Assembly: GCA_958436475.1 (NCBI GenBank)
Contig: CAUBKG010000028.1
Location: 1 to 26,692, forward strand
Direction: 5' to 3'
Source of the DNA: an uncultured Clostridia bacterium
GTDB taxonomy: Bacteria; Bacillota; Clostridia; Oscillospirales; Acutalibacteraceae
Length of the DNA stretch: 26,692 nt
Positions within the stretch are counted from its first letter, which is position 1. Each line of letters begins with the position of its first letter. Made by a program: the position numbers and the translations under genes. The notes under the pieces were generated by a model. It was not told the DNA's origin and searched no databases. It was given only the letters and a program-made list of their open reading frames with translations. Positions 17,054-23,604 of this stretch are shown piece by piece.

Positions 17054-17089
17054 TCGTCCCCCGCCTCTTATGACAAAAAATTCTTATCT

Positions 17090-17118
17090 ATTATACAGGA
17101 TGGCCCCTTTCTTTGCAA
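17090..17118 (-). promoter_or_regulatory. Promoter of the DUF1846 gene
   Basis: On the minus strand -35 TTGCAA (17118-17113), 17-bp spacer, -10 TATAAT (17095-17090). Confidence 0.75.
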
Positions 17119-17142
17119 GGAAGCCCGGCGGATAACTCCCGG

Positions 17143-17167
17143 TTTTTTATTGCTTCGCAATAAAAAA
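17143..17167. terminator. A/T-rich hairpin, likely terminator of the 17235-18356 gene
   Basis: TTTTTTATTGC (17143-17153) pairs perfectly with GCAATAAAAAA (17157-17167) around a TTC loop, so it can act in either direction. It lies about 70 nt after the minus-strand gene. Confidence 0.55.
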
Positions 17168-17234
17168 TCCGCAGTCGAATGCGATACCCCCTGCGTGAGG
17201 GTTCTTATCATCCCGGTTCTTTCGCGGCTGTTTT

Positions 17235-18356
17235 TTATGGATGGCAGTGCCCGCACGGCGAATATCCCATACGGATCGCCGCTTCGCGGCTGGCGGCGGT
17301 GGAGTAATTTTTAGGGCTGATTTTCTTTACATCACGGCATGAGGGCTTATGGAATTTTTTCGTGTTGGTATTCAGCACATACTGCTGGGTGTTTTGCTGT
17401 TCGGGAATATCATAGGTGTTGAAGTTTTCCGCGTTTCCCCCGGAACTGCCGCTGCTGCCCCAACCCGCGGCCTCCTGCTGCTTTTTCAGCTCCGCCTGTT
17501 TTTGCAGCTCGGCCTGTTTTTCCGCCTGCCGCTTCAGCTCTGCCAGCTTCTTTTCCGCATCCGTCAGCACGGTGCGGTTCGAAACCTGCTCCTTTTCCTG
17601 CTCCGAAAGCGAATCATATGCCCGACGCGCCTGTCCAATCGCATCGCCGCTCTGCTCTGTGATGCTTCCCAGCGCGCCGATAGCCTTTTCCGCTTCTTCC
17701 ACCCTCCGGCGGCTTTCCTGCTGCTGCCGGAAAGCCTGCTCGGCCCGCTCCAGAGCGGCATAATTGGTTACCCTCGCCTGCGCTTTGGCGGGCAGCTCCT
17801 GATAAAGCCTGCGCGCCGCGAGGAGGGTTTCTTCGCCGGCCTCTCCCGCCTCGCCGATCCCATCGATCCGGCGGATGACCTCCTGCACCTGCTCCCACAG
17901 TGCTTTATCCTCCACCGTGAGCTTTACCCGGCTGCTCACGGCGGTTCCGTTATACTCGATGGAAACAAAGGCATCCCCTTCGCCGGCCGCCCGGACGATG
18001 CACGCCGAGCGGGACGTATCCTTCCAGCGGATGGATGCTACCGTATCATCCGTGCTGTGGAGCGTGAGCCCTGCGGTTCGCGCGTTTTCCGGCTTTACTT
18101 CCAGCACGAGCTCCCGTTCCTCGCCGATATCGAGCGCTTCCTGCACCTCCGGCAGAACAACGCTCTCCGGCGCGGGGCTCGGCTCCGCAGAGGCCGCGCC
18201 GATGATAATCAGCAGCCATAGGGACGAGAGAACCGTCGCCGTGATTTTACCCGCCTTTGCCCAGCCGCCGTGAAATTTCCACACAAGCAGGATTCCCGCG
18301 GGCGGGAAACACACGAGCAGCAGGACGCATACCCACGTTTTCTGATACCACTTCAT
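17235..18356 (-). CDS. Membrane-anchored coiled-coil protein with C-terminal Cys/His (Ada-like) module
   Basis: A 373-residue protein. Two hydrophobic segments near the N-terminus (about residues 6-24 and 35-54) anchor it. Next comes an Ig-like beta domain (residues about 65-145, with LEVKPENARTAGLTLHS and VKLTVEDKALW) resembling BIG2-type domains. A long Lys/Gln/Glu-rich helical region with KQAELQKQAELKKQQE repeats and a Gly/Ser linker follow. The last 45 residues (KFHKPSCRDVKKISPKN, then GYSPCGHCHP) form a compact module with Cys and His ligands, like the Ada-type metal-binding tails of many Firmicute surface and nuclease-associated proteins. The start is ATG 18356, with GGAAGG 8-9 nt upstream; the frame extends to 18380 without a better site. 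The function is unknown; the layout suggests a wall- or DNA-facing envelope protein. Confidence 0.7.
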   Translation of the reverse strand: MKWYQKTWVCVLLLVCFPPAGILLVWKFHGGWAKAGKITATVLSSLWLLIIIGAASAEPSPAPESVVLPEVQEALDIGEERELVLEVKPENARTAGLTLHSTDDTVASIRWKDTSRSACIVRAAGEGDAFVSIEYNGTAVSSRVKLTVEDKALWEQVQEVIRRIDGIGEAGEAGEETLLAARRLYQELPAKAQARVTNYAALERAEQAFRQQQESRRRVEEAEKAIGALGSITEQSGDAIGQARRAYDSLSEQEKEQVSNRTVLTDAEKKLAELKRQAEKQAELQKQAELKKQQEAAGWGSSGSSGGNAENFNTYDIPEQQNTQQYVLNTNTKKFHKPSCRDVKKISPKNYSTAASREAAIRMGYSPCGHCHP

Positions 18357-18487
18357 TGTTCCGACCTTCCTCTCAACCAAAAGAACTGGTAATATTTGTG
18401 GCTACAAATATACTACCATATCCTACTAAAAAAGGCCAGAAAAGCTTTTATTTTTAATAATACCTATTTTTGTGACGGGATTACCCA

Positions 18488-18508
18488 GGGAAGGCTGTTA
18501 GCCCTCCC
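18488..18508. terminator. Weak hairpin after yitT-like gene
   Basis: GGGAAGGCT and AGCCCTCCC arms (one mismatch) around a 3-nt loop, about 20 nt after the YitT stop on the minus strand. There is no strong T-tract, so termination is uncertain. Confidence 0.4.
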
Positions 18509-18529
18509 GAACGCCTGCGGCGCATGTTC

Positions 18530-19423
18530 TCAGTCGTGCGGGCGCTGATAAAAGTTTCCCGCGACCTGGTCGGTTTTCAGGATGTTGATAAACGCGTGCG
18601 GATCAGCTTCGCGCACCTGCTTCGTCACCTTTTTCGCTTCATCTCCAGAGATGACTGAATAAATCATGCTCCGGGGCTCGCCGTTATACAGCCCCGTACC
18701 ATGGAACAGCGTGGCGCCGTGGTGGGTGGAATCCTTGATCCGCTCGTAAATCTGCTCCGAACGGTCAGAAATGATGAAAAGCGTGGTGCGCTTATAGCGC
18801 GGGTTGAGCAGGCGGACCACCTGCGTGGAGGCGAACTGAAAAATGATGGAATAAAGGGCCTTATCCCAGCCGAACAATAGGCCGGCGACCACGAGCATCG
18901 CCGCGTTGCCGAGAAGGATGTAATTCCATGCATCCACATGGAGACGTTCCGAAAGGGCCACCGCGATAAAATCGGTGCCGCCGCTGGTTGCCCCACCGAG
19001 CAGGCACAGGCTGATGGAAAAGCCGCTGATGATGCCGCCGAAAATACAGATGAGCAGCACATCGTTCGTGATGGGCATGGACGGGATGACATCGGTCAAA
19101 ATACTCGTCAGCACGATCATGAGGCAGGAATAGGCGGTAAAGCGTTTTCCGATCAGCCGGAAGCTGACGGCTGCCGGCACGGCGTTGAGCAGAAAATTGA
19201 TGAGGGAAAAGGGCAGCGAAAGGTTTAAGTACCGGGCGGCGCTGCGCTGGAGCAGCAGGGTGAGCCCGTTGAAGCCGCCGGGAAACAGCCCGCCCGCCTC
19301 CACGAAGCTTTTGATATTCACCGCCATGATGACGGACGCCGCAGCCACCAGACCCAGCCGCATAACAATATCCATTCGTCCCTTCCGGGCCGCCGCAGGT
19401 GAGTGCTGTTTTCTTTTCTTCAT
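18530..19423 (-). CDS. YitT family membrane protein
   Basis: A 297-residue protein of the YitT family: five or so transmembrane helices of the paired DUF161 type (VNIKSFVEAGGLFPGGFNGL, then GGIISGFSISLCLLGGATSGGTDFIA), followed by a soluble C-terminal DUF2179 domain from about residue 215 (LFIISDRSEQIYERI, GATLFHGTGLYNGEPRSMIYSVI, DPHAFINILKTDQVAG). The family is widespread in Firmicutes. Transport of an unknown substrate with ligand sensing by DUF2179 is the usual suggestion, not proven. The frame extends to 19447, but AAGGAGG 9 nt before ATG 19423 decides the start. A good promoter lies upstream. It stands alone, with the PH-domain gene upstream on the same strand. Confidence 0.92.
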   Translation of the reverse strand: MKKRKQHSPAAARKGRMDIVMRLGLVAAASVIMAVNIKSFVEAGGLFPGGFNGLTLLLQRSAARYLNLSLPFSLINFLLNAVPAAVSFRLIGKRFTAYSCLMIVLTSILTDVIPSMPITNDVLLICIFGGIISGFSISLCLLGGATSGGTDFIAVALSERLHVDAWNYILLGNAAMLVVAGLLFGWDKALYSIIFQFASTQVVRLLNPRYKRTTLFIISDRSEQIYERIKDSTHHGATLFHGTGLYNGEPRSMIYSVISGDEAKKVTKQVREADPHAFINILKTDQVAGNFYQRPHD

Positions 19424-19488
19424 GAAAAGCGCCTCCTTCGAGCCCACACGGTTCCATTCGGCGGCCCCGAAAGCCGCCTTCTGCTACC

Positions 19489-19517
19489 ATCATAGCGTTT
19501 CCGGAGGGAATGTGCAA
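19489..19517 (-). promoter_or_regulatory. Promoter of the YitT gene
   Basis: On the minus strand -35 TTGCAC (19517-19512), 17-bp spacer, -10 TATGAT (19494-19489). Confidence 0.7.
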
Positions 19518-19552
19518 GCAAGCACGAAGGATTCCTTTTTCCAATCTGGTTT

Positions 19553-19927
19553 TTATAACACTCTTTGGCTGATCATACTGCAGATTTCATTTACGTTGGC
19601 CTTCGAAACGAACTCAAACTTCACCTTGCCGAGACCGCTGAACCAGAGCTCAAGCTCGCTGTCTAAATCAAACACGCCGGCTGATTCCACGGAAAAAGCC
19701 TGTATTTTGGAATATGGAAGCGATGTAAAATCTTTCTTTTTTCCTGTTATGCCCTGCACATTGATGGCAATGATTCTTTTTGAGGTGAACACAACGCCAT
19801 CCCGGATAGACTGGAACGAGGAAAGCACTTCCTCGCCGGGAACGAGAATTCCGCCAATCATCCCGTTGTATGCTGTGGGATCCACGGGCTTCAGTTTAAG
19901 AAACGATGCGTTGTTGAAATCAATCAT
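19553..19927 (-). CDS. Bacterial PH-domain protein
   Basis: A 124-residue single bacterial pleckstrin-homology domain (bPH_1-like). Recognisable are the LVPGEEVLSSFQSIRDGVVFTSKRIIAINVQGITGKK core, the LPYSKIQAFSVESAGVFDLDSELELW strands and the C-terminal helix. Such proteins are small, cytosolic and of unknown role. The frame continues upstream to 20032, but that part is the inverted-repeat element. ATG 19927 has GGGAGGAG about 6 nt upstream and starts the conserved MIDFNNASF. A good promoter is found only beyond the inverted-repeat element (20283-20310), so the element may be transcribed as a long 5' leader of this gene. Confidence 0.88.
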   Translation of the reverse strand: MIDFNNASFLKLKPVDPTAYNGMIGGILVPGEEVLSSFQSIRDGVVFTSKRIIAINVQGITGKKKDFTSLPYSKIQAFSVESAGVFDLDSELELWFSGLGKVKFEFVSKANVNEICSMISQRVL

Positions 19928-19968
19928 GTTAACTCCTCCCTTGATTTTCCGTAACCTTTTACAGGTAA

Positions 19969-20267
19969 TTTTGGGCTTAGGCTGACGCGCGATAGGGATA
20001 AATCGCCTGAGAAACGGCTCTTTTCCCGCCATAATGCACCCTCAAAGCTTGCAATACGTCAGTATTGCTTCCCTTTTCGGGCACATTCTGACGTAAAAAC
20101 AGCTCGTTTTCAGGTGCAACGCAGTTTTGTAAGACAAAAAATTTTTTTGAGACGCAGGTGAAAAACGCAGGCATACTGCCGTATGCCGAGGCTTTTCACC
20201 AAGTATCAAGGGAATTTTATCTTCCAAAACCGTTTTCTCCCTATCGCGCGTCAGCCTATGCCGAAAA
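19969..20267. repeat. ~300 bp element with 30-bp terminal inverted repeats (MITE-like or structured leader)
   Basis: The left end (19969-19998) and right end (20238-20267) are inverted repeats over 30 bp with two mismatches; the core starting TAGGCTGACGCGCGATAGGG is perfect over 21 bp. Inside are a GCAATAC-gtca-GTATTGC hairpin (20051-20068) and a larger one, GGTGAAAA/TTTTCACC, enclosing GGCATAC/GTATGCC (20157-20200). No transposase is encoded; short minus-strand frames through it look non-coding. The architecture fits a non-autonomous mobile repeat that folds as one multi-branched structure. I see no clear target-site duplication. Confidence 0.65.
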
Positions 20268-20282
20268 ACGCTGCTTTTATTT

Positions 20283-20310
20283 ATTTTACTATATTTTTCT
20301 ATTTTTTCAA
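20283..20310 (-). promoter_or_regulatory. Promoter upstream of the inverted-repeat element
   Basis: On the minus strand -35 TTGAAA (20310-20305), 16-bp spacer, -10 TAAAAT (20288-20283). It would drive a transcript through the 300 bp element into the PH-domain gene. Confidence 0.5.
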
Positions 20311-20348
20311 TCTGTATTTTAGCGAAAAAAATTAGTTTTCAATAGGAA

Positions 20349-20384
20349 CCGCGCCGCCGGGAATCCCGGCGGCGCGGCTTCTAT
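20349..20384. terminator. Strong hairpin terminator of the MerR operon
   Basis: A 13-bp perfect GC-rich stem (20349-20361 with 20365-20377), loop AAT. On the minus strand it begins 9 nt after the MerR stop and is followed by TTCCTATTG; on the plus strand by CTTCTATTCTTATT. Confidence 0.8.
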
Positions 20385-20386
20385 TC

Positions 20387-20764
20387 TTATTCCCTCAGCT
20401 CCCGCTCGGCAGGGGCGAGCGTCTGCTCATACCGTTCGATCTTGCGGTTCAGGCGGTCGAGCGAACGCTGCAACTCCTCCATGCGCCGGAGCAGCTTCCC
20501 GCGCTGTTCGATCAATATCTGCTTGCGCGCCCCCGCGGTTTCATCCCCCTGCTGAAACAGGGCGACGTATTCGATGAGCGCCTCCACCTGGAGACCCGCG
20601 CCGCGCATGCATTTGATGAATTCGACCCAGCCGCAGTCCCTTTCCGTATAATTCCGGATGCCTCCCGCCGTGCGCCCCACGGGAGGGATCAGGCCCACCC
20701 GCTCATAATACCGGAGCGTATCGGCCGAAATATCGTATTTTCTGCTCACTTGTGCAATGGTCAT
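20387..20764 (-). CDS. MerR-family transcriptional regulator (AdhR-like)
   Basis: A 125-residue MerR-type activator/repressor. The N-terminal winged helix (MTIAQVSRKYDISADTLRYYERVGLIPPVGR, then GGIRNYTERDCGWVEFIKCMRGAGL) is followed by a dimerising coiled coil rich in Arg, Leu and Glu. There is no Cys/His cluster at the end, so metal sensing is unlikely. It resembles the group that controls alcohol dehydrogenase/aldo-keto reductase genes and responds to aldehydes or electrophiles. GGGGGGAG is 1 nt before an upstream ATG (20773) but well spaced from ATG 20764, which is chosen. It is the last gene of the operon whose promoter carries a MerR-type operator, so autoregulation is likely. Confidence 0.9.
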   Translation of the reverse strand: MTIAQVSRKYDISADTLRYYERVGLIPPVGRTAGGIRNYTERDCGWVEFIKCMRGAGLQVEALIEYVALFQQGDETAGARKQILIEQRGKLLRRMEELQRSLDRLNRKIERYEQTLAPAERELRE

Positions 20765-20810
20765 CTGTTTCATCTCCCCCCTGCATTGTAGCAGAAGCCG
20801 CGCGAAAACG

Positions 20811-21353
20811 CTATACGTTTTTGCCCATCCGATAGGCTTCCTCCATGGCCGGGCGCTTTTTGATATCTCCCTTTTTCCAGGCGCCCGTGCCGTAAATCAC
20901 GCCCATTTCCTTCGGGTTCGGCAGACAGCAGTCGGTAAAGCCGCGGAAGCCCTCCAGCGTGCGCTCCATGGCCTCCCGGCTCGTATCGGCTGCGGTGACG
21001 ATGAAGTAAAACTCCTTATCCCGGATTTCGGTGTAACGGGCGCAGGCGCGGTCGATGAGCGTTTTCATCTGCGCGCTCATGGTGTAAAAATACACGGGGG
21101 TGGCGAGCACGATCACATCGGCTTCGATCATTTTTTGAATGATCAAAGCCGCGTCGTCCTTCTGCGGGCAGGGCCGGCCCCGTTCCGAGCAGGCGCCGCA
21201 GCCGAGGCAGTAGCCTATTTTTTGTTCACATAGGTTGATTTTCTCTATGTAGTTTCCCGCTTCCCGCGCGCCGTCTGCAAAACGGTCGCAGAGCAGGTCG
21301 GAATTTCCGCCCTTTCTTGGGCTGCTGGAAAGAATCAAAACGTTTTTGCTCAT
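20811..21353 (-). CDS. NADPH-dependent FMN reductase / iron-sulfur flavoprotein
   Basis: A 180-residue flavodoxin-fold protein. The FMN phosphate loop SSSPRKGGNSDLL is at residues 9-21, followed by GCGACSERGRPCPQKDDAALI and the ATPVYFYTMSAQMKTLIDR motif. Four Cys in a C-x2-C-x2-C-x6-C pattern around residues 47-60 match the compact cluster motif of iron-sulfur flavoproteins (Isf), so a 4Fe-4S cluster is possible in addition to FMN. It would carry electrons or reduce quinones or electrophiles in the cytosol. The start ATG 21353 has AGGGAGG 9 nt upstream; upstream frame to 21647 is shadow of the ADH gene. It lies 25 nt after the ADH stop in the MerR-controlled operon. Confidence 0.9.
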   Translation of the reverse strand: MSKNVLILSSSPRKGGNSDLLCDRFADGAREAGNYIEKINLCEQKIGYCLGCGACSERGRPCPQKDDAALIIQKMIEADVIVLATPVYFYTMSAQMKTLIDRACARYTEIRDKEFYFIVTAADTSREAMERTLEGFRGFTDCCLPNPKEMGVIYGTGAWKKGDIKKRPAMEEAYRMGKNV

Positions 21354-21378
21354 GTTTTTTTGCCTCCCTCTCCTTTTC

Positions 21379-22551
21379 TCAGCGGTAAGATTTTTCATAA
21401 ATGCCCGCGCAGCTCGCTTCATCGAGCGGGACGCGGTCGCTCGAAAACAGGCCGCCCATCGTCTCGCGCGCATTGCGGGCCAGCACGGGGAACTCCTCCG
21501 GCACAATGCCGTAATCCGACATTTTGAGCTTTGCCACGCCGCAGTCTTCCTGAAGCCTTGCAAGGGCTTCGATAAAATCCATCGGCTTTGCGGCGTCCTT
21601 CCTGCCGAGGGCCTGCGCCAGGCGGATAAACCGTTCGTCGCACGCATGCCGCTCGATGAACCAGGTGTAATACGCCCTGGAAATCATGATAAGCCCCGCG
21701 CCGTGGGGCAGCTCCTGGTGAAAGGCGCTCATAGCGTGCTCCATGGAATGCTCGCTCGTACAGGAGCTGACGGTCATCACCACGCCCGAAAGGGTGTTCG
21801 CAAAGGCGACCGCTTCGCGCGCCTCCCTATCGCCTCCGTCCTTCACCGCGCGGGCGAGATACCGCCCGATGTGTTCAACGGCGGTGAGCGCATACATATC
21901 GGACATGGGGTTTGCCGCCGCGGAAATATAACACTCCACGCTGTGGAACAGCGCATCGAAGCCCTGGTAGGCCGTATATTCGGGCGGCACGCTCTTCATC
22001 AGCTCCGGATCGACCACGGCCAGCACCGGGAACAGGGAATCGAGGCCGCCGAACCCGATTTTCTCATGCGTCTCCTCGTTCGTGATAACGCCCCATTGAT
22101 CCACCTCCGAGCCGGTGCCCGCGGTGGTGGTAATGGCAACAATGGGAAGCGGCGTGTTTTCGGGGACCAGTCCTTTACCGGTGCCTCCCCCGATATAATC
22201 CCAGAGGTCGCCTTCATTGACCGCCATAACGGCAATGGCCTTGGAAGCGTCCATCACGCTGCCGCCGCCCAGCGCCACAATGAAATCGCACCCGTTTTCC
22301 CGGGCAAAGGCCGCCCCTTCCATGACGGTGGATTTTAAGGGGTTCGGCTGGACCCGGTCGAAAACCGCCGTTCCAACGCCCGCTTCCTGCAGCTCCCGCT
22401 CCGTGCGCGCAAGGTAGCCGTTTTCCCGCGTGGATTTTCCGTTGGAAATCACGAGCATGGCCTTATGGCCGGGAAACGCCTGCGCGTGCAGGCGGCCGAG
22501 TTCCCCCGCGCCGAACAATATTCTCGTGGGGACATACATCTGAAAGCTCAT
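21379..22551 (-). CDS. Iron-containing alcohol dehydrogenase
   Basis: A 390-residue group III (Fe-dependent) alcohol dehydrogenase, the usual family length. NAD(P) binding is shown by the GGGSVMDASKAIAV segment. The metal site is given by GFDALFHSVECYIS (Asp and His) and EHSMEHAMSAFHQELPHGAGL (two further His). It interconverts aldehydes or ketones and alcohols; butanol- or 1,2-diol-type substrates cannot be separated from sequence. Start ATG 22551 has AAAGGAG 10 nt upstream and the product begins MSFQMYVPTRILFGAG, the typical family start. It is the first gene of a three-gene operon (ADH, flavoprotein, MerR) behind a MerR-type promoter. Confidence 0.94.
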   Translation of the reverse strand: MSFQMYVPTRILFGAGELGRLHAQAFPGHKAMLVISNGKSTRENGYLARTERELQEAGVGTAVFDRVQPNPLKSTVMEGAAFARENGCDFIVALGGGSVMDASKAIAVMAVNEGDLWDYIGGGTGKGLVPENTPLPIVAITTTAGTGSEVDQWGVITNEETHEKIGFGGLDSLFPVLAVVDPELMKSVPPEYTAYQGFDALFHSVECYISAAANPMSDMYALTAVEHIGRYLARAVKDGGDREAREAVAFANTLSGVVMTVSSCTSEHSMEHAMSAFHQELPHGAGLIMISRAYYTWFIERHACDERFIRLAQALGRKDAAKPMDFIEALARLQEDCGVAKLKMSDYGIVPEEFPVLARNARETMGGLFSSDRVPLDEASCAGIYEKSYR

Positions 22552-22597
22552 ATGCAAACGCTCCTTTGCTTTTGTTTGGTTTTTTGCTTGCAAGCAC

Positions 22598-22628
22598 AGT
22601 GTACTCCTTGGAGTGAACTCCAAGTCAA
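22598..22628 (-). promoter_or_regulatory. MerR-type promoter and operator of the ADH operon
   Basis: On the minus strand -35 TTGACT (22628-22623) and -10 TACACT (22603-22598) are separated by 19 bp, the overlong spacer typical of MerR-activated promoters. The spacer holds a near-perfect dyad, CTTGGAGT-TC-ACTCCAAG (22624-22607). MerR proteins bind such dyads and untwist the DNA to align the boxes. The regulator encoded by the last gene of the operon is the obvious candidate. Confidence 0.88.
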
Positions 22629-22639
22629 GGGGTATTTTG

Positions 22640-22655
22640 CCCTCGGTGTACAAGG
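22640..22655 (+). repeat. 16-bp partial copy of the dispersed repeat, copy 3
   Basis: CCCTCGGTGTACAAGG, matching the core of the 19-bp repeat at 36-54 (-) and 10244-10262 (+). It lies 11 bp upstream of the ADH operon -35 box. Confidence 0.6.
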
Positions 22656-22803
22656 ATAAAAATTTTTGAGTAACCTTCCACGGTGCAGGAAAGCAGCGCC
22701 GCCCCCTTTTTTCCCGCGCCCCTTATGGAAATCGCACGGGCATTATGATAGACTGATGGTAACATCCATTATTGATTGGGATTTAAAATGAAGGGAACAA
22801 TAT

Positions 22804-23418
22804 ATGGAACAAATATATATTATCGGAGGTTCTCCCTGCAGCGGAAAAAGCACTGTGGCGGAAATCCTCTCGGCTAAATACGGCTTACGCTATTTCAAGG
22901 CGGACGACCGACTGGAAAGCTACATCAGCCGCGGCGCATCGATGAATCGAGAGATATGCAAAAAGCAGGCCGAAAGGGCCCCGGAAGAAACTTGGATGCG
23001 GGAACCGCTCCACCAGTGCAGAGAGGCCCTTTTGCTTTATGAAGAAATCATCGATTTTTTGATGGACGACCTGAAAAGGATTGGGAACGATAAAGCCGTC
23101 ATTACCGAAGGGGCGGCATATCTGCCCTATCTCATGAAACGGCGGAACCTGCCGCGCGGCCGGTATATCGCCATAACGCCGGAAAAGGAATTTCAGGTTT
23201 CCCACTACAGCCAGCGGGGCTGGATCCATTCTGTTTTGGAAGGATGCAGCGATAAGGAACAGGCCTTTCGCAATTGGATGGAACGAGACGCTTTATTTGC
23301 CGCCGCTGTGAACAAGCAGTGTGAGGAAGCGGGATATTCCTTTCTTGTGAACAGCGGCAAACTGACTATCGAAGAGCTGGCGGATGTGGTTTGTGTCCAT
23401 TTCGGGTTGAAGAGCTAA
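22804..23418 (+). CDS. P-loop kinase-like NTPase (AAA_33/AAA_18-type)
   Basis: A 204-residue small nucleotide-binding protein. Walker A GGSPCSGKST is at residues 8-17 with Lys15, followed by a KADDRLESYI segment typical of small-molecule kinases, a conserved VITEGAAYLPYLM strand and a C-terminal helix. This layout is that of the NMP-kinase-like superfamily (shikimate-, cytidylate- and chloramphenicol-kinase relatives). The phosphate acceptor cannot be told. The start ATG 22804 has AAGGGA 7 nt upstream. A possible -10 TATGAT lies at 22744-22749, with no good -35. Base composition is more AT-rich than the neighbours on the left. It is not in an operon. Confidence 0.8.
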   Translation: MEQIYIIGGSPCSGKSTVAEILSAKYGLRYFKADDRLESYISRGASMNREICKKQAERAPEETWMREPLHQCREALLLYEEIIDFLMDDLKRIGNDKAVITEGAAYLPYLMKRRNLPRGRYIAITPEKEFQVSHYSQRGWIHSVLEGCSDKEQAFRNWMERDALFAAAVNKQCEEAGYSFLVNSGKLTIEELADVVCVHFGLKS

Positions 23419-23421
23419 TAT

Positions 23422-23445
23422 AAAAAAGCCCGCTAAAAAGCGGGC
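23422..23445 (-). terminator. Terminator read on the minus strand
   Basis: GCCCGCT/AGCGGGC stem (23428-23434 with 23439-23445). On the minus strand it is followed by TTTTTT. It ends MFS-gene transcription about 160 nt after its stop, beyond the HxlR relic. On the plus strand no T-run follows. Confidence 0.75.
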
Positions 23446-23480
23446 GGACGGCTTCCGGTCCATCACGCAGGAGAACAGAA

Positions 23481-23561
23481 GCAGAAACGGGATACAGCCT
23501 GAAGCCCGTGCTCGACGCTATGGTGGAATGGGGCACGGAATACAAGGCGAAAGCCGTATGA
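23481..23561 (+). pseudogene. HxlR-type regulator, C-terminal relic
   Basis: The plus-strand frame ending with TGA at 23559-23561 reads AETGYSLKPVLDAMVEWG followed by TEYKAKAV. This matches the C-terminal wing and helix of HxlR winged-helix regulators, whose consensus is LTexGxSLxPVLdaMxxWGxxY. No start codon or DNA-binding part precedes it. The upstream sequence is unrelated (a hairpin and the kinase stop), so only about 25 codons survive. HxlR genes often lie next to exporters and oxidoreductases, so this may be the deleted regulator of the adjacent MFS gene. The call rests on a short match. Confidence 0.5.
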
Positions 23562-23604
23562 GGCCTTTCAAACCATAAGAAGGCCGGCGTATCCATCTTC
23601 CGAA

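Noticed and set aside
19977..20227. Short minus-strand frames within the inverted-repeat element
   Set aside because: They are open only because the element is short, overlap each other in different frames, and lack start signals.
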